A stretch of DNA of 64,000 bases, from NCBI GenBank assembly GCA_003864495.1, contig ML133422.1, positions 927,057-991,056 of the forward strand, given 5' to 3'. A program made the position numbers and the translations under genes. Below, in pieces: positions 35,477-48,500 of the stretch. The DNA comes from Nemopilema nomurai (Eukaryota > Cnidaria > Scyphozoa > Rhizostomeae > Rhizostomatidae). The first letter of the stretch is position 1. Every line of letters begins with the position of its first letter. The notes below the pieces were generated by a model. It did no database searches. It worked only from the letters and a program-made list of their open reading frames with translations, and was not told the DNA's origin.

Positions 35477-38400
35477 TTAGTTGTAGAATTTTCTTGATTG
35501 GTTGTCCCCGAACAATCTTGATCTGATTTCTGGAAGCATCTAAGGGGAAAATAAAATTCAAGAGTAATGAAGGACTACAACAGTAATAAAAGGTTCTTTG
35601 TAACTTGAGAATAACGTTAGGGAAAATAATTGAAGATGGAAAGGTCTCCAAAAGATAAGGTCACCACAATTTTTAAACACTTGAGATTTTAATGTGAAAT
35701 TTTCCTTCTTGAAACACCATTTTAAGCCAGAAAAGAGCTAGAAAAGTGATTAACTAATATATCTAGGAGGCTTATTTGCATTGGAGCCATGGTGGCATTT
35801 AAAAATACAAATCAATGACATTTTTATGACAAAACATGGATTGGAGCTCACCTGTCGGCTAAGAAGCTCAAGACGAGATTCCAGTGTATTGATCACTCGA
35901 ATCTTTCCATCTTTGGCAATCAATTCAATTCCACCAGAGCTGGGGCAAAATAATATATAGAATACAAACAAAGTTTGAGACCAACAATTGAAAATTGATT
36001 TATGTGATTTGGTCAAATGACCCTAACCACAGCACAAAAATCTCCAAAAAGAATAATCATAAATCAAGGAGAGCCTTACACAGCCTTACTATAGGAGTTA
36101 AACATAAAAAATTGGTGGAAAACCTGTTTTATCAGAAAAACCTTTTTTTTCTCAGGAAAACAAGTTTTATTCACCACAATTAAGGTTCACATCTTCAGCA
36201 AGCTTCTTTTATAAGAAGAGGCATGAAACTGAGATCATCCACAGTGCTTACCAATCACTTCCTAAAACATTGTCCCCATCAACAATAACTTTGCAGTCTT
36301 TGCCAGTTTTCTCTTTGTACATCTTAACAGATTTCTCCTTTGTTTCCTGTAACAGAATGCAGATCTTACAGATGAATTCACAAAACTCCACAAAATATAA
36401 CTGGACAACAGCAATACTTTAAAAAAACATCAGAAGTCTAGTTAGATTTGATGTTAGTACCTCTGTGTGAGAAACAAAACACTATTTCAGAGGGATGGTA
36501 GCATGGATCCAGTGTCATTAGGCCCTTCTTGCAATATAATATTTCTTAGATAGTGGGAACTAACAGGGCTTGCTTCATGTTTTAAAAGTACCTCTTGATG
36601 CAAGAATTGCTTAAACATCAGATACAAACAAGGAAATAGATAATAATCAACATTTAATAAAAGTGTGAAGAAACGCAAATTAAAAGAGACCTACATTCAC
36701 CAAACTGAAATCTGCTTTGCGACACCTCAGTATAACTGTTGGTTCCAAAATTTGAAAGAGTCCCTGGAAAATGAAATTTTTTTAGCTTGCGACTTGAAAT
36801 AAAAAATTGGTTGTCAAGACTTGGATGATGGAAGAGGTGGTAGGCAGTAACAAAACAAAGCACTTTCTAGCATTGCTTAATCTGATTATGCTTCAGTCCC
36901 TTAATAGATTTCAAAATTGTTATCAATTTAGCAAAACTGAAGTTGAATGTTAGCAGTCTTTGTAATATGAGGCGTGTGATCGTTGAATTGAACTTAAGGA
37001 GCCTGTTTAGTATGTTGACTTCCAATTTCAAAAACCTGGTTTTGCTTCAAGGTCAAGCTCACTATATAAATAATGCTCAATAATTTTCAAGTGGAAAACA
37101 CTTATTCAAATTCCAATATTTGTAATATGCTTCTGTACCTGTGTAATCAGCCCTTCCAAGACAGTCTTGTACTTGGCAGAATCATCAGTCACATGACCCA
37201 GCTTGCTTCTTGTTTCATCTAACAATGTCTTCGTGAAGAAATCACAACAATAATCAAAGGGAAAATAAAAAAATAAGGCTAACGAAGTAGTCCATTACAG
37301 TCAAACATCCAGTAAGAAAAAAGTCTTTTTCATGTTTTATAATCAGTAACTTCAAAATATCACTACAGACATTTTGTTTCCTTGCTACATGATGGCCAGG
37401 ATTATGTACCTGCTATTTAAATAAAACTCAACCAATTTAAGTATATTTCTAATGAGATGCCAGCTAAGATTGATTTAAATGATATATATAATTACATAAA
37501 CATCTATTTATGCTTATAAATACATCATGTTTGCTTACCTGAATGTGATCATCTTGGGACTTTAAGATCTTTAATCTTGACTGATTTAAAAAGTTTGACC
37601 TTTGACTAAATAAAAAAATATGTGTATATATTTGTATAAATCAACTTGATTGCTGATGAAGCAAGAGCGAAATGTTTTACAAAATTGTTTTCTTTGAGTT
37701 TATATACTATCGTCTAAACATTTTGTAGAATGAGTTTTTGAATAAATAGAGTTGGAGAAAATAAAGCTGCATGTTTTATCTCCTACAAGCCTTCTTGTGA
37801 ATAGCTCACTCTTCAGGGGATCAAATATATAGCGTTGGTTTTTGGAGCAGCAAGCTGGAGTTTGATTTCGACCAAGAGTGGTTAGATACAATTGGGTAGC
37901 ACGCTTGTGGAAAGAATTTTCCTCCTGTCAGCATTTGCCTTATGATTATATATATATATTTGTATGTATACTTTTAAGAAAATAAAGGTGTGGGCAAAAA
38001 GGATAGGCTTTAATCTTAAATTATATAAAAAATCAGAGACTAATTTGGAACATTGCCAAGTTCATTCAAAAAATCTTTTTGAAAAATCATAATTTTCCTT
38101 AGTCGCAGTTTAGTATTCTAAGCAAGTTTTGCATGATACTTACATTTTCATCTGCAAATCAATTTGCTTTTCCTTTCTTTCATAAAATGCCATTATCTTC
38201 AAACGCTCTTGTTGCACAAGCCTTCCTTTCTCAATATTAAATTCCTCTTCAGCCTTGAAGTTGAATTTTATAAACACAAAAGTCATTAACATACACTAGT
38301 AAAGATGAAGGGAGAGGGATGATTCACCCCCTTTGAGTCAAAACAAAGAGTTATGTAACAAAGATTATGCCTAAGAATATATTTTACTGCAGCAAAATTT

Positions 38401-39625
38401 TAGGCAGTGACTTTTGTCATGATTCTATAATAAATATACACCCAGTTTCATCAATAAAATTCATTTGAAAAAAATACAATCTTGGAAACTATAAATGGAA
38501 AAAAATATTAAATAGCATATAGTTCTGAGACCTAGGCTCATTACAAAGATTAAGTCAACAAAATCAATGTTAAGTATACAGTATCTGCAGTATACCTTTG
38601 CTTCAATTTCATCTGCTTTCTCCTTAGCTTCCTGATGGATAAAATCCATCATGTGCTGAATCTGGAAAACATAACTTTTCAGTAGCTTTGTAGATTAAAA
38701 TATATTGCAAATACATCTAATTTAAAAATCTGAATTGTCTCCTTAAAATTTAACTATATATATCAATTATATATAGTTTTTTGTAGTAGTATATGTAGTA
38801 AATATATATAGTTTTAAATATATGTAGTGATTTCCCAATAATATGATTACCTTAATGAAAACAAACATAAATATCCTGTATGATGAACTGATAGGTAGAG
38901 CTGAAGATACACCAACAGTTTACATTTCTTGAGTGTCAATTTTAAAATGCAAATTCAAGTCTAAGAAGAGGAAGGTTGAAGCTAACCAAATTAAATTTTT
39001 TTCTAACTTTAGACTGTCAACAGCTTGTGTTCTAGTTCAATCTTTTCTTGTATACTTTTTTCTAACTTTTTAACAAAGTTTATTTTACAAATTTTCTGAA
39101 GCATAATTCACTGCTAACCCATTCAAAACATTTCCGAATTAAGGCTGTCAATATGTTAACAGCTTGTGTCACAGTCTTTTCTTTCTCAATTTTTTCTTGA
39201 ATACTTCTATCTAACTTCTGTGGAACAACACGGAACGAAGTTCATATCAGACAAGTAACGCTTTGGTGTTTGACTCAACTGATTTTGTATTAGTTGAGCG
39301 TGCAAACCATATGACATCATGTCGAGCCAACGTTAAACTCATCTTTGAGCGTACGAAAATTTCAACAATACAAACTTTATTTTACAAATTTTCTGAAGCA
39401 TAAAATCCCTGGATTATAAACAAGTAGAATTTCTTTCGGGAGGTTCTGCAGGGAGATGTTAACAATTCGAGAAGATGGCCTATCGCATAGCCGTTTTGCA
39501 CAACGGGAAGAAATCCATTGCAAAAATCGTTATTAAACATAGTAAATGTAATAAAGTAGGCAGATGATATTGAAATATAGTATTTAATGTACCTGCTTCT
39601 TAACTTCTGCATCGTTAAGCCCCAT
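35477..39625 (-). CDS. ATP6V1E: V-type proton ATPase subunit E
   Basis: Peripheral-stalk subunit of the V1 sector of the vacuolar H+-ATPase; it pairs with subunit G to hold the catalytic A3B3 hexamer against rotation while endosomes and lysosomes are acidified. Nine exons: 39625-39593, 38661-38596, 38253-38144, 37605-37539, 37228-37139, 36763-36695, 36346-36252, 35939-35852, 35539-35477. They total 681 nt, 226 residues plus stop, the usual family length. The chain reads [51 protein letters not shown], then the stalk-helix region [18 protein letters not shown], the globular-domain motifs [25 protein letters not shown] and [20 protein letters not shown], and the C-terminus [20 protein letters not shown]. 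Every segment aligns by eye with animal subunit E and all phases agree. No anomaly was seen. Confidence 0.97.
37767..37822 (-). repeat. Degenerate hammerhead-ribozyme-like repeat
   Basis: Read on the minus strand, this V-ATPase intron segment contains CTGAAGAG, a short hairpin GTGAGCTATTCAC, AAGAAGGCTTGTAG and GAGAT. It parallels the 43.07-kb copy, and the two together imply an ancestor with CTGATGAG, CGAAAC and a GTA cleavage triplet. The core here carries substitutions that should abolish cleavage. Probably a relic of a Penelope-like or other retroelement. Confidence 0.45.
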
Positions 39626-40494
39626 TTTGACTGATATAGGTTGGACTGCAACAAATATCGAGAGATGAACAACTAGCTTCCAAGCTGTGTTATGACTCCA
39701 CCTCGAGGTCATTCAACGCATGCGTGACAGGTCATGAGATTTCTCAAGCTTGTGGCCCAACCCCCAAGGGGGCTGGAGTGGAAATTTCCCGAAAGTCTCT
39801 CAAAAGATGTTTGGATTATTGGAACCTTTGATGATTATTGGATTAAAATAATGACGTATTTTCTATCCTTGACTACCTGTATGTCTAGTTGGCTGTATTA
39901 TGGCTCAAGTTTCTGTGTAATTAATATTCCCCAAAACGCCCTATTCAAAACGCCCTAGAAATTTGTTACCCTGTTACTCTGCTAAGACGCTGCATATACT
40001 GATAACTCTAACAATTCTTAAAAACAATCTCTGTTTAAAGGATTTTTTTAACTTTAGTTCAAAATTTACAAAACCCATTTAACTAGGATTCATCAAAAAG
40101 TAAGGCCCAAAAGTCAGCATTTCCTGTACATGCTGGGTGTGTGAAATCATCTGCTTTTAATATCAACCGCATTATGATAAGATGCTTGGTGATTATTTTG
40201 GGAAATTTGAAGCGTCAAGATGAGAATATATCTCCAAAAATACAACCTTGTACTATAATCACTTCTATGCTTTGGTAGGTGACAACTCAACAAAAGGTAC
40301 TACAAGTAGCTGACATTTGATCAAGTTGGAACAAAATAGTAGCGACAATATGTTATGATCAGTTCTACAATTTACTGCTAAAAGTACCACTCCATTTTTT
40401 AACGCCGAAAATTGATCTGCAGCGTTGAAAACTGATTTGATGCTTGATTTCCTTATAGGCCTGGTCATTTGCCGCTATTGCAAAAATTCACTTT
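39626..40494. other. Upstream region of V-ATPase subunit E
   Basis: Probable promoter and 5' UTR of the minus-strand V-ATPase gene at the left; otherwise no exon was recognised up to the transposon at 40498. Confidence 0.4.
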
Positions 40495-40497
40495 TAA

Positions 40498-41441
40498 GGC
40501 CCAGTTTATACGCTGCATTTCTGCCGCAGCGAATTAAATTGGTAAGTCTGAAAAGTTTAAGTTACAATTAAATGCGGCAAAAATTCGGCGTCTGAAACCG
40601 AATAAGAATTTATCAATTTAACGCGGTAGAAATGTGGTAGCTCTGCTGCATATAAATAATAATTTCAGCAGAAATGTGGCTTGATTTCAGACACCGTTTT
40701 TCTACCGCAGCGAATTAAATTAAAGTTGTGATTGACATTGATTTTAATTGATCGAAGAGTGATTAAATGGCAATACGCATGCGTATAGTTGTGCTATACC
40801 CGCCAAAATTTATAAATCTCATGGTCTTTGGTATTGCTGCCTTTCGATCGAAACTTCCATCGTTTTTGCGAGAACACCAAGAATGGGAAAATTGCAACAG
40901 CCTACCAGATAAGCAAGAGTTTCTTTTTCCAAGTCATCTTTAATTTCGTCAAGATTAAATACAAACGTTGCCCTTGTTACTCTGCAATTTTTCTCGGAAC
41001 AGCTCTAAATATTTTCCCACCATCCCTGGGTCCAGCTCTGGGTCTTCTGCATGTTCGAAGAAGTGATGGCCTAGCATATAGATCCTGACTGCTTGTCATC
41101 GACAAAGTAATTTGAAAGAAAATCGACAATATTTTCTGCCTTCTTTGCAGAGTAGTCAGAAGATGTCTCAATTTTTTTACTAGCTCGTCTTCTTCGATTC
41201 TTCACAAGCATGTTATTGTTATTCACCAACGTGTTAAGAATGGCAAAGCGCTGATTTGTTGACGCCATTTTGTCATGAAAACGTTAGAAAAGAGAATCAG
41301 ATCGGTTGCGCTGCGCAGTATTTTGCACCGCATTAAATTCAACAAGGGTTAATTAAATTCGGCGTCTGAAACGAAACACAAACTTCACGAAAATACTGTC
41401 GCATCTAATTGCACTTTAAATTGCTGCGTATAAACTGGGCC
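40498..41441. mobile_element. PIF/Harbinger-like DNA transposon remnant
   Basis: The ends are inverted: ggcccagtttatacgctgca at 40498 and the complement of tgctgcgtataaactgggcc ending at 41441. They are flanked by a TAA duplication (40495-40497 and 41442-41444), the 3-bp TWA target typical of PIF/Harbinger. Subterminal motifs such as gcagcgaattaaatt and attcggcgtctgaaac recur inside both ends. The 944-bp element is too short for a full transposase gene, so it is a non-autonomous or deleted copy. Confidence 0.8.
41074..41268 (-). pseudogene. Short ORF inside the Harbinger-like element (transposase N-terminus remnant?)
   Basis: A 65-residue frame beginning MASTNQRFAILNTLV opens about 170 bp inside the right inverted repeat and runs toward the left. 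It contains a basic patch KNRRRRASKK, as is common near the N-terminus of Harbinger transposases, and stops early. No DDE motif follows in any frame that I could read. The family assignment comes mainly from the terminal repeats, not from the protein. Confidence 0.4.
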
Positions 41442-41444
41442 TAA

Positions 41445-42030
41445 CATTCACAGTTTATCAAAAGAGACCGCAACATTTCCATTACATAATCCAATACCAA
41501 AATATATCGTTCCGTGACAAAGTTCAGGAAACACGAAACGAAATATCAAAAAGATACTATTTCACAAACCCACGATGATTCAAAACCTGTTCGAGAAATG
41601 TAAAGTAGGTAATAAACTGAAGTACAATCATTGCTCAAATAATTTAGGGACATCAAATGCTTGTATATTCTTCCTAATTTAGGGACATGCGTGTATATTC
41701 CTCCTAGACTTTCAGCTACTTTCAGTTTCCTACAACCAATTAATCGTTTTCTTCGGAATTCAACTCCGTCAAAATTCTTCCAAGACTGTCGGCAATGATT
41801 GCAACAAAATTCAATAAAAAGGCAGAACAAATTTCTAGAGAGCATTTTTCTCGAGTTTCTTCTGTTCCTTGCTTAAGAAACGGAAGCAGGCGCACACGAT
41901 AAAATCAATTGGGAAACACAAGGACAGCATCGCGTTTTTTAAGCAAACTCAAAGGGACTTACAAACACAGTCATTAAACTATAATTCTTTAAAGCGAAAC
42001 AATTATCACTGACACATGCCAAGCCTCGTT
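41445..42030. other. Intergenic segment downstream of the lipase gene
   Basis: About 0.6 kb with no recognisable gene. It contains a short direct repeat of taatttagggacat near 41640 and 41677. Confidence 0.4.
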
Positions 42031-42500
42031 TCGGATCAAACAGGTGGAAACGAAACGAGATTGCGAACGTTTAGCTCAAAAGCTTAATGATTCTCAACAT
42101 TATAAAAATTTAAGTAAAGATTGTTTCCATTTAGTGGCTTATGATAACGTCCAGCAAGAGGTTTGGTATCTTTGCAAAAGAATGAAACATGAAACACGAG
42201 AGATTCCAGCGTCCTGTAATTTTCTGAAGCCCCAAGATGTATATAATGATGGTTTAATTAAGAGAAAATGCAATTTTGCATCAACTGCTAATCTTGAGAA
42301 TTTATTTGTCAGAATAAAGCATATCATTCTACGGCATATTGTAACTACTGTGGCAATATTGACCTTCTAAGCTCTTCATTAATTGATCTTGTCCAAATTA
42401 AACAAAACGATGCAACAATTATCCGTGATGAAAATGGAACTATAATATCAACGAATTATTATCCTGAAAAAAATCTTTCACTCAACACAAGCCTCGTTTC
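42019..42500 (+). pseudogene. Inserted segment with decayed ORF beside the lipase stop codon
   Basis: The 12-mer aagcctcgtttc occurs at 42019-42030 and again at 42489-42500, bracketing about 460 bp like a target-site duplication. Inside, a plus-strand frame from 42044 (METKRDCERLAQKLNDSQHY onward, Cys-containing) is open to 42370. From about 42301 a second frame shows more coding-like composition, with residues such as STAYCNYCGNIDLLSSSLID and IIRDENGTII, and stays open to about 42500. The simplest reading is one ancestral ORF of about 150 residues broken by a frameshift near 42300. I do not recognise the family. The right repeat copy starts 3 bp from the lipase stop codon, so the insertion lies in the lipase 3' UTR, antisense to it. 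Confidence 0.5.
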
Positions 42501-42503
42501 CAT

Positions 42504-45500
42504 CTACTCCAAGGTTTTCATTAATCTGATGATATCTGGGTATATCAACTTGTAAGCGTCTTCCCCCCAAATGAAATCGAGGTGATTCCAGACTTCAATA
42601 TTCTTGCTGTAAATCAGATTCTTGATCTGTGGTTTCAACCAAGCCACATCTGTGGGATCAGCAAGCCAATCTTGGGTACCCGTGAACAATGCAGTTGGAA
42701 CTGGACTGGCTCCTACATCGTAAACTGGTGGAGTTGCCTGTTACGCAAGTAGGTAAAGCAAAGGTGCAGTTGTAATAGACAACAAGCATTTGCAACGGTA
42801 CACACTTTTTAATAAGAATTATGTCAATAAGAATAATAAGGCTCAAAATTGCTAAAATTTAAGAAAAATGCCAGGCTCAACCTTCATAAAGACTAAAATT
42901 TCTCCTTAATCTGAGTTTTCTTCCAAGGCAAAACAACTTCCACTGTCACGCTATAAACATTATTTATTCATATATAGACCTTACTTATATATACGTATAT
43001 ATATAACAGCTAACGTATATATACGTATATATATATCATAGATTGAAGAAAGTAAAACTACATGGTTTATCAACGAGATGAGTTAATCACGAAACAGGCT
43101 TGTAGAGATATATCACGCTCTACGTGCTAACGTATTGAGCACTGTGCTACGGAAGTATCAAAAGACAAATTTCTAAATTTCTATACGTATATATATAAAT
43201 ATATACGTAAGCTGTTATTGTAGGGTTTATGCGACACGACAAAGCAAATATTATAATTAAGGCCATCTCAGGCTAAGTATCATGATGAAGTGTCACGGAA
43301 AAGGAAAACGATGACAAAAAATTTTGCTAACCTAAGAAATTATAAAAAAGAGTTTAGGATTAAGCTTGGAAGATGATAGCAGTATGTTACCTGGTGGTAA
43401 TGCTCCATATTACCGTCTTTCCCATAATCGTATGCTTGGAACTTGTTTGCCTGGACCATCTGTCAAAGCAGACAATCTGTCAAACTTGCGGATCCTGAGA
43501 CCTAGAATGTCCCCCTTAGCCAAGTGCTTTCGAGGAAATTTAACAACTTTGGCTAATTCTGTCAACACTGCGGCAAATATTCATTTAGAACGACATTTTT
43601 GTTAAGAGGAATAAACTGGAGCCCAGTTGAAAGTCTAAAACAGTCTCCAGCAAAAGACGAAATCCACTGTTGTGAAGTTTACAACTTTGAGCAAATTATA
43701 GCATTGAGCAGTACAGCTTATAGACTGAATATTTTTGACAAGATTTTAAATGTACCATACCTGTGCAAAATGAATAATATCTTGAGTTGATGAGCCAGCT
43801 GGGGTGTGACTAATGTATACGGGCATCCTAGACTGCAAAATGAGATATTTGGTCGCTTCATTCTAATGGAACATTCTAATGGAATCATTTTGAAGATGAA
43901 AATAAAAATAATTGCAAGTGACGTCATATTCTCACAAGAACAGTTTTATGTCAAATGCAATTATTCTATTCGATAATCAAATGGTGATGACGTCTGGTAT
44001 GACAGGCAGACTTACAAGGACGTCAAAAGTAAATACAGTTGTAGAAGTGCATTGTAGAAGAGCGTTAAAAATTTTTTATCATATAACTTTTTGGCATTGT
44101 TTCATTTGTTCACTGAGATTGCAGATATAAAGAATCTTTTAATGTTGATTTTGTGGAAAACAGCGAATTTATATTGTGCGTCAAGACAAACCCAACTTTA
44201 AATTAGTATCATATATAATGAAATTTGTGAATTGTTAGTAGCGTTGCTTATCCAGTAGGGAACGAAGTCGCTAGGACTTGAGGGAGCCATAAGTTGTCTT
44301 GTAATCTCGACAACAGGGGAAACTTGCAAAAGGGGGGAAACAGGGAAATCTAACCTCCTATCCTTAGTCCTGTGCATAAGAAAGTCATACCGACAGGTTA
44401 AATGATACTTGCTAACTGAAACACTTCAAAACACGATATCATTAAAACAATGGTCACTTCAGGCTCATTAGCAGGGCCTCCGACGAAGGGGGGGGGGGGG
44501 GGCATGGCCCCCGCACTTTTTTGTAAAACAATAGAGCTTTTCTAAATATTTTTTGTTATGATTGTTAAAATCTTCTTTGGCCTCTCCACTTGCCAACCTG
44601 CGTCGGAGCCCTTGATTAGTGTACATAAAGATTCCCCAACCAAACAAGTTGCAAAACTCTCAGTACTTACATCATTTAGATTGGAAGTATCATATCCGCA
44701 AAGCAAGAATATGATGTTGGCACAGACTTCTTCAGTCACGTGATTATTACAAAGAGTATCAGCAAACAACTTCATCAGCCAGTTGGAAGGAGCAAAATCT
44801 CTTACACCGAGTATTTTCAGAAGAAACTGTTGAAAAATAGCAACAAAATTGATGAGGAAGATCATTAATAACTTCCTTTAAAGATTAGACAATAACATTG
44901 TAAATGCGAAGAAGTGAGTTGACAAACCGATAGAACGTAGGCCATTTTTAGTATCGGTTTGCTGATGCATTCTATACTATAGGTGGAGTATTCTAATGAA
45001 GTAATTGATTAAAAATATATCTATACGTGTATTGTTGAAGAAGCTTGTTTCTGCTTTGCAGTTATTGCCAAAATAATGGCATAAGGTGGGATAATTTTCC
45101 GTCCCTCCCAACAATCTAATTTTTCCATCAAAGTCTCACACAGAAAAGTTGTTAAACTTTCTTCAAAAAAAAAAATTCTAGAAGGAAAACCTTCCTCACA
45201 GAGCAATGGAAAGTGAGCGTGGCTTAGATGTGTCATACAAGCTTCTATTGTTTTTCGAGGACCTTCAAATGTCAGTGGCAACCGTAATGTTTTTCTGACT
45301 CTGGTCTCACAAAGCCTCTGTTGTATTATCCAAAGTCTTACTCTGAGACCAATGCATCTCTTGCACCTAAAAAAAGACTTTCTTTTCTTTACTACATTTT
45401 CTTTCTTTTTCCTTACTTTCTTTTCTTGTTACTTGGGGAGGAAGGGGAGTGGTGTAGAGCATGGCCTGGTTGAATGTGATGACACAAGGGTCAGAAAAAA

Positions 45501-48500
45501 GATGAAAAAGAAAGAGGTGGTAGACATAATAATAACAATCTTTTGAATCCCAAATCTTCGAAAAGATGGCATTGCAACTCGTTCCAAGATCAGAAGCGAA
45601 ATTACCTCTATTTCGGGGGTGAATGAGATATAATTTTGATCGCGCCTTTGATATGCCCAACAGTAGCAACAGGCGCCAACGCGAAAAACCCCTTGATCTT
45701 TTTGGCAAGGTCGGGGTTCTGCCCGAAGCCAGCAAACCCAATCAGAGTTCCTTGGGAATGACCAACGTAAAACAATTGCTGCTGCTTCGATACTTTGAGG
45801 GCGTAATTCACTGCCGCAGGAAGATCATACTTGGCCATCTCATCCCAGCTGTTCAAAACAAGATATCACGATTTATTTCGTTACTAAAGGGAACAAAACT
45901 ATTTTCAGAATATTTGCTAGAATACAGTTGCCTTCTTTTTTACTAATAAATACATACCGTAAATAAGGAAATTAGCGCCCCCTTCCAAATAACCGCCCCT
46001 GACGAATAAGCGCCTCGGGATAAAGACAATTTTTGCAATAACCGCCCCCTGTTTGAATAAGCGCCCCCCAAGCAATTGTTTCACCGACATTTTATTATGT
46101 TATAATCTTCTTTAGAAAAAGAACTGGAGAACACTAGAAATAATTTTTCTCCCTTACATGATATGAACAAAAATTAGCAAGCGCCCCTGCTGAATTAACC
46201 GCCCCTACCGAATAAGCGCCCCCAGTAAATAGAAAGACAAGGACAAACAAATATGAATGTAAGTAGCTATGTATATTTAAAAACATTTATAAAAAGACAA
46301 ATGTTTTCTGCTTGTATTTAAAATAAAACTGTATTTCGTTTTAGTTCTGAAATATAAACAAAAACCATTTAAAATTGTAATTCGTGTAATGATTTTTTGG
46401 GTTTGTCTTTTTCCTTGGGCTCTTCTAAAGTTAGGTAACGCTGATTGATCAATTATAACCAATCACGCACACTGCTTATCACCCTCTAGTGTTTTCGATT
46501 CGCATCTGGCTATTTATTCTGTCAGCTTTTGATTATTTATTTTGAGAAAGTTTTTGTGTCGGACGAAAAAGTACTTAAAGTATGCAAAAACTAGTTCCCC
46601 CTTTTCTTGCCATTGCGTGGTCAATATATCTTTTGGAGTCATCTTTATGGTTCTTAGGTTATACGATGTTATTTTTTTCAGAAGAAGAAACTATTCTTTT
46701 ACTAGGTTTTCAAACAACCAGTCTTAAGATACTGGACTGGACTGAAATTATCTGCATATAAATTACAGTTTGAGCTTAAAAAATGGAAAAGCCCTATTAT
46801 TTGTAGTTGCAAGTTTCACTAAACTAATTGGACGCTTCTGTGTTTTACATTAAAATAATGTTTATGGTTTACTGTTTCCTGATACACAATCCAGTTTCTG
46901 ATATATCTTCGTCACTGAAAACATCAGCTCCTGGAAGATCATATATAGTGCTTCGCAAAACGCTTCTTCAAAAGATTGCATTATTATCAAACAAATTGAA
47001 ACTATCGACCAACCAGTATTACGCACTTAGCAGATATTTGCAAGAGTCATAGGCTGCCCTCGTGTTCAAGAGGCCTTTAGTTAGTGCCCATTCAAGCTGC
47101 TATCTTCGCAGCCACTGACCGGGCATACATGCTGTCGCAAATAACCCACACTAACAATCTAAACTTACCTAAACGCCCAGAACTTCGGGTCATCGTTGCT
47201 CATGTTAACATGCTTGTTTGAGTAGGTGTTGCCTCTGCTGTTTCCAAGCCATACGTCATATCCAAGATCAGCGAGAATGAAACCGAGGCTCTGGTCAGGA
47301 AGATTCATGACGTAATCGGCACTTGAAGAGACAAGACCGTGCTGCAAGAAAACCACGCCACCATTTGGCTCGACTCCTTTCTTTCCTCTCGGGATTCGCT
47401 GCAAACTCAGGATGTAGCCATCCTCTGTTGTAACATAATGTTCTTCCGCAGGGTAACCAAAGAACTGGATCATTTGAGACTAGAACAAAGAATTTGATCA
47501 GCTGAATTTTGACCCGAGGGGAGCTAGTTCTGAAAATGAAGAACGATCGATGTGACAAAAGTAAACTCTTCAGAGCTTCTCCAAAAACCATCAGAAAGTA
47601 TTTGGCCCTTTATTTACAAAAAGCATTGGAAAAGCACCAACTGATTCCTTTCAACTTTCAATAAAGAGGCATCAGCAATTCACATCAAATCACGGCGTCG
47701 ATCGATCTATATAAGCAAGAATTGGCCTGAGCAATTGAATTTCGTATTAGAACAATCGTTGACAGCAGCAAATGCTACAACAGACAATTAGATTTGTAAC
47801 GTTTAGTGATTGTTGGTCTATTGGGTTCTTATTAAGATGTTGAAGAAACGTTCGATGCGATAGGGCTAGGCCAATGGGGCTAGGCCAATGGGCCTAAACC
47901 TCGAATAAGTAGAACACGAAATAGACTTTATTCCGATGTTGTCTATATTCATTCAACAGCAAGACTTACTCCAACGTGATCAACGCACATACATAACAAG
48001 AACGGGAGGTAATTAAGGGAACAATACGAACGTCACAATACATGTTGACAGACAAACACATTGCCATTAGAAAGGCGTTAACTGACACAACAGGACTCAA
48101 CAGCACATGTGACTATAACCTGTAACTGAGATATGTTCGTTATTCGTTATTCGTATTACGTTCGGTCATTGAGTTGTGGTGAGAAAAACAAGAAGCAAAG
48201 AATGATGCTAAGAAAGCGTCCTGCTTTATATTCCGTTTGCATGTACCTCCACAATGTAAACAATAACTCAGTTTAAATATTCCAAGACCCATTGTAAACC
48301 TTGGCGATGACATCATAGAATCTAAATGCTCCTTCACAACGCGCAAGACTAGAATAAGCCCCAGGCCCCCGATTAGGAGCAGTGAAAGGTCACCATTATT
48401 CCAATTGCATACTTCTTCAGGCCTATATATGAAAAAATCCTACTTCTTCAAAAGTTTTCACCACCTTAAGCATAAACATTTGACTTTTATTCTTCATAAT

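Noticed and set aside
37652..37675. CTGATGA followed by GAAA on the plus strand as a hammerhead core
   Set aside because: The bases after GAAA cannot form stem III and lack the UH cleavage site; chance match next to the real repeat copy.
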